Below are positions 50,891-62,500 of a stretch of 64,000 nt of DNA, piece after piece. Location: contig MU401559.1 in assembly GCA_022579005.1 (NCBI GenBank), positions 62,001 through 126,000 on the forward strand, given 5' to 3'. Within the stretch, counting starts at the first letter, position 1. The number at the start of each line of letters is the position of its first letter. The stretch is from Poronia punctata. Its lineage: Eukaryota; Ascomycota; Sordariomycetes; Xylariales; Xylariaceae. The position numbers were made by a program, and so were the translations under genes. Below the pieces are notes generated by a model. That model worked only from the letters and a program-made list of their open reading frames with translations. It made no database searches and was not told the DNA's origin.

Positions 50891-52684
50891 TTTGTGGACT
50901 TTGGTTCTGGTTAGACTAGATGACGGTCATCTCACTCACGAAAACACCCCAATCTGCATCAATCTACTTTGCTGAAGATTACCTGGAGGCTACTCGTAGA
51001 TGATCTCCTCTTGGAGTAGGTACTTTGTGCCAAGACTGTATGCGGGGCCGAAGCGTGCATCTGTCACATTACACGTGCACGTAGACATATATTCCTTACA
51101 GAATCATGTCAGAGGCTGGCTAAGAGGCTGTGTAGGCTAGCTTGAATATTTACCCTGTATTTTCGTAGATATCATATGATATGTCGCAGAGTTATTCGTC
51201 AGTTCCTTTTATCGGTGTGCACACATAAGCTAGTAGATACTTACATGTGGCAAACAGTTTAGCATTTATAGTAGGTATTTATAGAAAACAGCTTGGGCCA
51301 AGTACAGATAATCTCAAGTGAACTGATGATTTCACGACTGTTTGGTATATACTTGTAGATGATGCAAACGATGGTATTGCGTCCTCGTCAGACCTCCTGT
51401 GGGGAAGACAGTCTTGCTGAAGATTTGAATATATTGTCTTCCATTGCCAATACATCAAGTAACAAGTGTTGGAAATATTGTTTGTCTGAAAATATCAAGC
51501 CTAGCCACCGCCAAAATCCAACCAAGGCGACGTCAAAAGCAAGGGGGTTTATAATTAGAAACATGAACCAACTTGCGGCTGCACCAATTTTCTTGGCCAC
51601 CCCATTGGCAGGCTCAAGTTATGCTAGCGGCCGTATAGGGAGCCTGTCCAATCACATTCGCCATCAAGACCAAAAATGGGGGGCTGATTGCTGAGTAAAG
51701 AGGTACGTACCTAATATACGGCACGATGGATCTGAATAAGTGCAAGCTAATAATAATTCCTATCTTAGGTACTTGACCTCTACGTTATTATACTCATTCA
51801 ATGGTAGGGCTATCGCAATGTACTTAGTCTACCCTTAGGTCAATGGTAATGGCATCAGCAGGATAATTGATCATAGGAAATACGCCACGATAAGATAATA
51901 TCAATAGACGAAATGATACCGGATCGTTCATGTGGGTGGCCGTCTTTGGGCTCCGCAACACAACGCAACGCAACACAACATGGCAAATGCATATCGAGCA
52001 AACAAAAACCAACAAACAAAATTCTTTCTGCTGTACCAAGTAGAATATTTCCTTCATTGTACCTGAGAAGTCCATTCCGTTTCCATCGACCGAGCTCTGC
52101 CTCTCAGCTCAAGGTTTGTCGAGCCTTCGCGTAAAGGAAAAGAAGAAAAGCCACCCCGACAAATAATCTGAGCCCCCGATCAGCAAACCGACAGCTCCAC
52201 CCAGACCTAATGTTTATTACTTGGGTAGGAACTTGAACTTGCAAGGGATGCAGTCTAGCCAACCCGCAATTTATTTGGAGTCGACTAAGAAGGACTGATC
52301 GCCAGATGACGATTCTGGCATCTTTGCGATTCTTCTTCAAGAATAGCTCTTCGACTGTTTTATATACGAAACCCTAACTTTCAGTATCATACTAACCCAA
52401 GGTTAGTAAGCTCAGGCCGTTGTACCAAGATCGGCCAGACCTGATCACAAATGGGAACCGGATCTCTGGGTTGGTGGTAAACTAGATAATCGTCCGTCGA
52501 CCTTTCACTTTTCGTGTTCCTCTAATCTAGCCACCAAGAACTTCCCCTGTCTACTTTTTTTCTAATTATTCCCACCGATACCGCACCAGACTGAGGTTGA
52601 GAGAGAGAAAAGGGGAAAATAAGAAAGAGAAACAAATCGTCAGCCGCTGATCGACGGTCGACCCACGGAGGCACATGAATAAAG
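50891..52684. other. Divergent spacer, AKR-RidA and large membrane protein genes
   Basis: 1.8 kb with no supported gene; one octamer copy at about 50991. Short open frames (for example 51359-51694) show no motif. A purine-rich leader (GAGAGAGAAAAGG near 52600) lies directly before the membrane protein start. Confidence 0.5.
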
Positions 52685-55600
52685 ATGGATCCGAAGCGGC
52701 GGGACGAATATCATGCATATTTCCTATCGTCGCCGCCAACGGCATATATGCAGTGGCCCAATGCGCAGAACCAACACCAACACCAACACCAGTACTACAA
52801 CTACAACAACATCAACAACTACAGCAACGGGGCCACAACAGGTGTCACCGACGCAACAACTGCACGACATTTAGAACCCATGGTGTCGCCAGACTCGGCA
52901 GCCCCCTCGCGATCAATAAGTTATGTTTCCGATTCCTCGTTAGCAAGACGGAACTCGTCTGCGTTTTATTCACCACAATCTATAAATGCCCCGTCGGTCG
53001 ATTCACCACCAATACAGCAAAACTATACCGCCTACAGCCCATATACATCCATGGGCCCTTCACCGGTGACACGGTCAAATACGGTTGCTGGAACTGTTAG
53101 CAGTCTGACTTCAGGCGAGACCGAACAGTTATTCAGTGCTGCAAGCACACCATCAACCGGACGACCTCCACCAGCAGTCGCGGATGTAAATGCCAGAGGA
53201 AGCGGGACGTTGATGCCACCACATCCGGAAGCCGAATCTATGCCCATGTCGGCTATTTACAACCAGCAGTTGTCGCCGAGAACGATGACCAGCGAAGATG
53301 AACCAGATAGTGACTCAACCCAGCCAAGTAAGTACCTAGTGACCCGGATTCGTTCTTGATGCAGATGACCAAAATGATGAAAGGAGCGTCGATCTAATAT
53401 GATAAGCACATAGATACACCCGGTAAAGCACCAGCCGAGTGCTATTCAAGACGTGATGTCCACATCAAGCGTTGGAGTTGGCTATACGTGACTCTCATCT
53501 TATTATCCGTCTACTCGACCATCCTGAGCGGTCTCTGGCTCATCGTATCCATCGTCCAGCCCCGATACGGTCGAGGCATCTCGACCGGGGCTGGTTGGAA
53601 GCTCGATCCGTCTGGAGCGACTTTAGTGGCCACACTAGTAGCCAGAACTATCGAGTTATCCTTTGTCACCGTTTTCGTCGCCGTGTTGGGACAGGTCTTG
53701 ACCAGACGAGCATTCAGTATGAGATCCAAGGGTGTAACTTTGGCAGAGTTGGCGATGAGGAATTGGGTCATTGTGAGTTTCTTCTTCAACCGGAAGTCAT
53801 GTATCGGTTCCATTAACTAATTTTTGCAGCAACCCGGATCTCTGATAACGCATTGGGAAGGCCTACCTCATGCTGGTACCTCGTTGCTCGGGGCGTTGAC
53901 TTTGACGGCGACGATATGCTCATTGCTCTATACCACGGCATCCGATGCCATGGTCAGTCCGAAGTTGAATATGCAAGACTGGCAAAGTGTCGAGTTGAAA
54001 GGTTTAGTGAAGACGTCATATGCCAATCCGTTTTATGTGGGGGAAAACTGCCAGTCGCCCTTGCGCACAGTTGATCCCTTGAATTGGAATTATTCTTGCT
54101 TGGATGTTTTGTTTTCGGGTCAATGTGAGTAAGACCTGCTGTGCCCGTCTAGATGGGGATGGGAAGACAAAACGCAGGAAAAAAAGAAGAACACCCGCTA
54201 ATATCATCACAGCCTATCATAGTCTCATCACATACTTGTAAGTGAAACATCCACAAAGAAGGGGAGAAAGCCGCAGACTCACATAAACAGGACGGAATGG
54301 GATGACATCAACAAGCGCGGAAACGAGACCCTTCTTCACATCGAAGACCGACCAACGGCGAAACACAACTTATTCGATAACACGACAATGGAGGCCATGT
54401 GGATCGAGACGGAATACTCGGACATGAAAACCAGCATCGAAAAGCACGGCCGCGTCGTCAACAACGTAACCCTTGCCATGCCTCATCCAGGAGTCTATGC
54501 CGCCGCCACAGACCCTATCAACAACATCCTACAACCAAACGATCTCCGGGGGTTGGGCGAATATAGTATCGAGGCCTCGGTCGCGTCGCCCGCCGTCAAT
54601 GTCATGTGCGTCAACCTTGACAAGGAAGAGGTATCTCCTTTGATTTATACCGAGTGGCCGAATGCGAGGACAAACAACACGGATATTCCAGGACAAAAGA
54701 TTGGAGTTTTGGACTGGCAGAACGATATACCCGTGGCTTCTCCGAAAGAGTGGCTCAATAGAACTGCGGTAGACGATATATTCCTCTGGGGTGAAAAGTA
54801 TGGTCGTAGACCACCTACTTTCCAGCTGGTATGTCTTCTTTTTCCCTTCTTCTCATACTATTAAACCAGTTAAATAAACCTGACCTAACCTCTAATATCT
54901 TTCCCAGTTCCCAATAGACCACAACGCCGTAACATTCAAAGACAAAGAATACCTCGACCCGCTCTACCTCCTCGCCAAAAGCAGCTCAATAAACGACTAC
55001 ACCTTATGCGAGATGCGCTCCTGGATAACAACCAAGTGCTCGACCGTATTCCGACTATCCGGCCTATCAGGTGGTAAAATGCAAGCCCAATGCAGTACCT
55101 CCTCCTCTTCTTCCTCCTCCTCCTCCTCCGACTCTCCCTATTCCTACGAAAACGTCCACCCTTCTTCCCCCAAAGATCCATATATCCCCGTCCCATCGAG
55201 CGATTGGCGAAACCTGGCAGATGAATGGCAACTAGCCATCAACCTCAACGGCGGAGCGCAAAACAATAACGCTAGTAATGCGCGGATGTTGACGAACATG
55301 ATCGTCTCCTCCTCCTCCTCATCTTCACCCGAGAATTCGCTAGTCCCATCAATAGCCGAAGCCCTAGCAGTCCTAGCAACAAGCACCCTCGTAGCAGGAA
55401 GCATGGACACCACGTTCAAACACAGCTGGACCCATTCCCAAAACATCCTCTCGGACGGAGGAGAATACGAACCTCTTCTCGCGCGGTTAAAGACGCAAGA
55501 ATACGCCTCCGCACATTCGGAAACTTGGCAGGCTGTTTTATTCTATCCCGTGTTATCTCTCGTCTTCATACTCAATGTTTTATGTTTGTCGTATCTGATT

Positions 55601-56014
55601 TTCGGCACCGCGCTCACTACCCCGCCAAGTAGAAAAGGAACTTTCTCCTCGCGGTTTCGGAATCAAAACCAAAACCGAAACCGAAATGACGAAACAGGAG
55701 AAGAAAAAGGAACAGGAAAAATAGCAGACGGTCTAGTGACGGATTACACGGAACCCCAGAACCTGTTCTGTCTAGCCATTAATTCCCCCCCTTCGCGGGC
55801 AATTGCCGGATCTTGTGGACATGGTCCGGAAGGGGGCGAGGAATTGAAGGTTAGTTGGAGGGTCAGGTATAGTCCTGCTAATAACCATTATTACTTTGAG
55901 AGTAGTGGTGACTGCGGGAGAAGTTCTGGGGTGGATTTCGAGGACGATGAAGGGAATGGGGGGCTTTATGGGAAGAGTTATAAGAGGCTTAGTTCTAGGG
56001 CTGCTTGGCTTTGA
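52685..56014 (+). CDS. Large fungal membrane protein of an unnamed family
   Basis: Six exons, 52685-53327, 53414-53772, 53830-54124, 54213-54237 (25 nt), 54291-54828 and 54908-56014, all in phase, give 988 residues. I do not know a characterised member. Residues 1-220 are disordered, with His/Gln and Asn/Tyr repeats and many Ser/Pro. Four hydrophobic segments follow: WLYVTLILLSVYSTILSGLWL (around 235-260), TLVATLVARTIELSFVTVFVAV, LLGALTLTATICSLLYT, and, near the C-terminus, LFYPVLSLVFILNVLCLSYLIF. Between segments 3 and 4 is a loop of nearly 500 residues with several N-glycosylation sequons, likely outside or in the lumen, containing a serine tract coded by TCC repeats. The cytosolic tail has DYTEPQNLFCLAINSPPS and SWRVRYSPANNHYYFE, which I recall as conserved in uncharacterised fungal relatives. 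Confidence 0.85.
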
Positions 56015-57024
56015 TTCTTTTTTTTTTTTTTCTCTGTCTCTTCTTCCCTGACCTTGTTTTCTTGCTTTATTTTATTGAGGAAGGGGGGGAAAAAGAGAGG
56101 ATAGGGAAAGAGAAAAGAAAGGAAGGAAAGGAAAGGAAAGGGAGCGGGCGTTTATTTTCTTTTTCCTTCCCGGGTCACGTTAGGAATCGGATCGGATGAA
56201 TGGATGGATGGAGGGGTAGGAGTTATGAGGTTCCCCTTTTAACATTCTGCGGAACTAGATTACTAGGTACCCAAGGTACCTAGACAGCACATCGCATTCC
56301 ATGGCGTCAGGGGTTTCTCATTTTTTTCTTTTAGAAAAAGGAGAGGAGGAAGGGAGGAAGGGAGAGGCTTAGTACCTAGGTACCTACTTAGCTAAAGTAC
56401 CTTACATAAACTTAATGACCAAGTTACTTACTTACTTACTTACTTACTTCCTAACCTAACCTACCTTAGTCTAAGAAAGTAATACTTATTATTTACAAAC
56501 GAAAGCCGACTAGGTATTTCGTTTGGCAAGGAAAAGGGATGTAAATGTAATAATGTATGTTGTTGATTAGGTAAGTAGGTAAAGTAAAGTAAAGTAAGTA
56601 ATAGGAGAAGCGAAGTTGAGATGAGATGAGATGAGATGAGATGAACGCCGAACAGACGATGTATGTACTGGGTAAAGTAGTCTTGTATAAGCCGAGTTTC
56701 CAGGACATCAAATCAAGTCTCCCCCGTGTCATCACTACTCGTACGGGTACATAATGACTTAAGGTTAGGTATCTATCTCGACTAGGTTAGTAATTCCCTA
56801 CCTACATATCTAACCTAGTAGATGTATTAATTAATCAAAGAGCAAAACTCGAACTCGAATAGAATAGAATATTTTTAATAGACCCGAGTTTTCTTGTATA
56901 GAGATGGATGGCCATTCTAATCCACCTAAGGTTAGGTCCAGAAAGAGATACCTATATACCTACCTACATGTACCTTCGACGGTGGGCCGTTGAGCCATTA
57001 TCCGCTATTACCTATTTCCCTGCA
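56015..57024. other. Transition from genes to the AT-rich island
   Basis: Non-coding, with T- and GGAAA-rich patches after the membrane protein stop, a CTTA array near 56428-56449, a GAGAT array near 56618-56643 and an octamer at about 56736. Base composition is still ordinary up to about 57,020, where it changes abruptly. Confidence 0.6.
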
Positions 57025-57044
57025 CTTTTTTTTTTTTTTTCTAT

Positions 57045-57160
57045 ATTTTGCACAAAAAACTTTTTTATTTTATGTTTTGTATAAAAAACTTTTTTATTTT
57101 ATATTTTATACAAAAAACCTTTTTTTTTTATATTTTATATATTAAACTTTTTTATTTTCT
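57045..57160. repeat. 29-bp tandem repeat, four copies, at the island edge
   Basis: Units start at about 57045, 57074, 57103 and 57132. Each has the form ATTTT, a short variable part, AAAAAAC or TTAAAC, then a T-rich part ending TTTTAT. Copies differ by a few bases, many of them C/T or G/A differences. Confidence 0.8.
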
Positions 57161-59154
57161 ATACTAAAATATAATATTATCTTGCTTATAGTTTAAATTA
57201 TTTATAATGCTTTATTTTTTTTTTAAAATTAATTTTGTTTATAACTAAATTATAAATTTATTTTATTTTAAATATAATATTAATAATATTTTTATAAACA
57301 TTAATTAAAATAGCAATAAATATAAACTTTATACTTTATAACGCTAGCTTTATAAATAAGGCTTAAAATAAAAAAGCTAATATTAAACTAAAAATTTTAT
57401 TAAAAAAATCTAAGCTTTTTTTAATTATAGCTAAAGTAATAAATTTATATAAAAATATTTAGCTAAAACTAGCTATTTAAAAATAAGTTAGCAAATAATT
57501 TAATAAATTTAAACTTAGTATAGTATATTATAATAGCGCTATAAACTTAAAAAATATAATAAAGCTAATTAATAAGTATAAAAACTTTTTATTTAATATT
57601 TATAACGTAGTTTTATAATTAAAAAGTTTAAAAAAAACTATTTTTATAAGTTTATTTAAACTTAAATAAGCTTTACTATTAGCAAAAATTTTATTTACTA
57701 ATATTATAAAAAAATATAGCTAAAGCAAGTTTAATAAAAAAGCAAGTTAACTATATATTAGTATAAATAATATATTATTTTTAGCTATAATTTTATATAA
57801 TATTTTAATAAATATATAAAGTTTTAAAAAATAAAGTTTAAAATAAATAAAAAAATGCGTAGCTAAAAAGGTATTAGTTAATTATTTTAAATTTATATTT
57901 ATATTAACGCTTATTTATATATAATTATTTAAATTTATATTAGCTTAATTGCTTATATTTTAATAAATATTTTAAAGTAATATATATATATAATAACGTT
58001 TACTAGCTTTTAACTATTATTTACTTAAGCAAATATAAGTATTAAAATTGTTTTTTTTATTAACGCTTAAAGCTTTTTTATTAAAGCTAATAAAACTAAT
58101 ATAATATATAAAAGCTTTAATAGTATATATTTTATTTATTATTAAAATAACTAACTAGCTTTTTATTATTTATAAAAAACTAATAAATAAAACTAAAAAA
58201 TTAAAGTATAGTAGTATAGCTTTTAATATAAGTTAACTAATTTTTAAATTTATTTTATAAATAAACTATTTATAACTAAATATTTTAACTTTAATAACTA
58301 TTAAAATTTTATTATTATATATATAATTTATAAGCTTATACTTTATTAAAAAATAAAGTAGTTTATATAACTTTAAAATAACTATAAAATTTAAAAGTAA
58401 AAAAACTAGCTTTATATTATTACTAAAAAACTTTTTAAAATTTATAAAAACTATGCTAATAATTAAAAAATGTTTATATTTAAAAGCTTTATAGCTAAAA
58501 AAATGCTTTATATTATAGCTATACTTTTAAAAAAAATTAAAATAAATGCTTTTATACTTATAAAAATAAAGTAATAATATAATAAATAGCTAAAAAAAAT
58601 AAGCTTTTAATAAAGATTTTATAATAATATTAACTATTAACATTTATATTTTTAAATATATTTAAAACTATAATAATATATATATAATTATAAAAAGTTA
58701 AGCTAAAAGCTTTATTTTATAATTACTTTATATTTAATTAGCAGCTTTAATATATATATAAGTTAAATATATTATATTATTAAATATTTAACTATTAATA
58801 TATTTAATTAAATATATTAAATTAAAACTATTTAATTTATAAAAAGTATAATAGCTTACTAAGCAACTTTATTTTTTAAAGTATACTTTAAAGTTTAAAA
58901 AAAAATTAAAAAAATATAAGTAATGCTATTTTTAAAACCTTAAAAAGCATGCTAAGTATATATAAAAAAAATAAAAAAAAAAAAAATTATAAAATAGCAA
59001 AATTTATATAAATAAGTAGCTAACTTACTTTTTATTATTTATTACTTTTTTTTTTATTAGTTTTTTTAACTTTTAAAGCTTAGTAATAGTAATAGTAGTA
59101 GTAGCAAAATAAAATACTTTATAGCTTTTTTATTTTTTTAAACTTTTATTATAT

Positions 59155-59568
59155 AACTTTAATAAAGTTAGCTTTAAGTTTTATTAAGTATTAAACTTTA
59201 ATAAAGTTAGCTTTAAGTTTTGCTAAGTACTAAATTTTAATAAAGTTAGCTTTAAGTTTTATTAAGTATTAAACTTTAATAAAGTTAGCTTTAAGTTTTA
59301 CTAAGTACTAAACTTTAATAAAGCTAGTTTTAAGTTTTACTAAGTATTAAATTTTAATAAGGTTAGCTTTAAGTTTTACTAAGTATTAAACTTTAACAAA
59401 GTTAGCCTTAGGTTTTATTAAGCAAATTAAAGTAGTAATAAAGTTAGTATTAAGTTTTGCTAAGTAAACTAAAGTAGTAATAAAGTTAGTATTAAGTTTT
59501 ATTAAGCAAACTAAAGCAATAGCAAAGTTAGTATTAAGTTTTATTAAGTAAACTAAAGCAAAGTTTTT
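59155..59568. repeat. Tandem array: seven 39-bp units then four 42-bp units
   Basis: The 39-bp unit contains TTAGCTTTAAGTTTTATTAA; equivalent positions recur at 59157, 59196, 59235, 59274, 59313, 59352 and 59391. The array then shifts to a 42-bp unit with TTAGTATTAAG, with GTTAG at 59401, 59443, 59485 and 59527. Both periods are multiples of three, so the array may descend from a repetitive coding region. Present frames are closed by TAA. Confidence 0.85.
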
Positions 59569-62500
59569 AATTTTTTTAATAGCTTAAATACTAAAACTTT
59601 TTTAAAAAACTAAAGTAATAAAAAAGCTAGCAATAATAATAATAATAATAGTAATAGCAATAATAATAGCTTTTTTTAAAATAATAATAATAATTTTTTT
59701 ATATATAGCTACTAGGCTAAAAGTATAAAACTTTTAATTAACTATACTAAAAAGCTTAAACGCTTATATTTTTTTAATTGCTAGCTATAATTATTATTTT
59801 AACTAACTAAAAATATTATAATAAAAAAAGCTTTTAATATTTTATTTTTTAAATTAAAAGTAAAAATATTACTTTTTTTTACTAAGTTTATAATAAAAAT
59901 AAGGTTTTCTTAGCACTAAATATATAAATATACTTTAAACGTTTAAATGCTTTTAAATATAATAAGCTTATTTTTTTAAGCAAGTTTTTTATTAAGTAAT
60001 ATTAGCTATTATTATTTAACTTAAGCTATTTTAATAATTTAGTTTATAATTAACTATTAATTTTACTTTATATTACTATATTTATTTATTTAAAATATAT
60101 ATAATATTTTAAATTAATTAATAGTTTAATAAATAATTAAAGCTAATTACTTTTATTTTAAGCAAAATTATTAAGCAAGCATATAAAAGTATTAATATTA
60201 TATAAAGCTTATTAAATATTAGCATACTTATATAAAAATAAAAAATAGTATTTAAACTTGCTTACTAGCTTTTTATTTTAAAATATAAAAATTTTAATTT
60301 TATTATAGTAGTAATATAATTTTTATAATTTTAACTATATAAATATAGCTAAATATAATATTTTATTTAGCTTATGCTTAATTTTTTTAAATAACTTTAA
60401 CTACTTTTTAGCTTTTTTTATACTTATATTAATATTATATAGCTTATTTATTTTTAAAGTTTTATATAAAACTAGTATTTTAAAGTTTTTAAAATTAATA
60501 TTACTATTATAAGTTAAGCAAAGCAAAGTAGTTATAAACTTATTAAAAAAAAATATAATATTTAAAGCATAGTTAATAGTAATAAGTTAAATAAAAAAAC
60601 GTAGTAAATTTAGCATAAATATATTTAAGTTTAGCTTATTATTTAAAATTTTAATAAAGTTTAATTTAAGCTATTTTTTTTTATAACTAAAGCAGCTATT
60701 AGTTAAAAAGTATTTAGTTTAAATTATATAGTAAAAGTTTTTATTATACTTTTTATTTATTATTGCTTATATAAGCAGCTTAAGCTAAAATTTACTATAA
60801 TTAAAGCATTGCTTATAATTAAAATATTTTTATTAAATTACGCTATAAAGCTTTTAATTAATAAAGCAAATAAAATCTAGTTTTTTAAAATTTATTATAC
60901 TAGTAGCTATAGCTTTAGCTTTAAATAATTATAATAAGTAAAAGTAAATAAAAATAAAGCTAAAAATAAATAAACGCAAAAAATAAAAAAAAATAAAAAT
61001 TATAAAAAAAAAAAAAGCTAAGCTAAGTTAAAAAACTAATAAAAAACTTTTATATATATAAAAACGTAATGCTTTATTTATTACTTTTTTTTTCTAGCCT
61101 TTTTTTTTTTTTACTTTTTTTATTTTACTATAATATAAAAATTTTTAATTAAAATATAGCACTATATACTACCTTATAATAAATCTACTATTAAAATATA
61201 TAATTTTTATTATAAATAAAAAATATTGCTACTGCTAATAACATATTTAATATAGCTAAATATATACTTTAATATTATAAAATTATTATTTTATACTATT
61301 TTTAGCATATAAAAAGATAATAAATACTATTTTTTATAATTACTTTTTAGTAAAGCTTATAAAAGCTAGTATATATACTTATAAATAAATATATTGCTTA
61401 TATAAGCATTAATATAATATACTTATAAATATATTTTAAAGTTATATAATCTACTAATAAGTAGTATAATATTTTATGCTTACTATTTTAACTAAAAGCT
61501 ATACTATTTAAAGCTGCTATTTTTTATTTAAATAAAAAGCTTTTAAATTGCTAGTTTTTAAAAACTTAAAAGTAGTATAGGTTATATATATTAAAATTTA
61601 TTAGCTTTTTAATATAATAAACTATTTTTTTTAAAGCTACTACTACTTTACTTAATAAATTTATTAAATACTTAGTAATATAAGTTAATATATTTATAAA
61701 ATATAACTACTTATACTTAACTTACTAATATTATATGCTTACTATTTTTTTTAAATATAATAACTATTTTTTAAACTTTTTTTTTAAAGTTAAGCTTTAA
61801 CTTTTAATTACTTATTATAACTATAGCAAGCTAAAACCTTACTATTTAAAGTTAATAAAGCAAAAATTTAAATAAACTATTACTAGCGTAAAGCTATATA
61901 ATTTATAAGTTAAAAATAACTAGAAAGCTTTAAAAAGTATTAGTTTTTAATTTAATAAAAATATTTAATTAAAACTTGTTAATATTAGCTTTAAAAATAC
62001 TATAATTATTTAAGTAGTAATATACTATTAAATAAATAATAACTAATTAAATAAGCTATTTATAGTTTTGCTATTAAGTTATTTAATATGCTTAAATATA
62101 TATAGCTTATTTTTAAAATAAAAATATACTGCTAAAAGCTTTTATTATTTTATTTAATAAAATGCTTAAAACAATTTAAGTAATATAGTACGTATTAAGT
62201 ATTACTTAACCTTACTATAACTTTAAAAACTAAACTTTAAAACTTATAAAGCTATAAACTATTACTTACTTTATAAAATGCTTACTTTTAATTATAATAA
62301 TATAAGTTTTATATATTATTACTTAACTTACTATAGCTTTAAGCTAAAGCTTTTGCTTAGCTACTTTATATAATCTTATTTAGCTACTTTATTATTTTGC
62401 TTATAATAAAAAAGTTAACTTAGCTTTTAATAGCTATTTACGTTTATAAGCAACTATTAAAGTAATAGCAATACTAGTATTGCTTTTTTTTTTTATTGTT

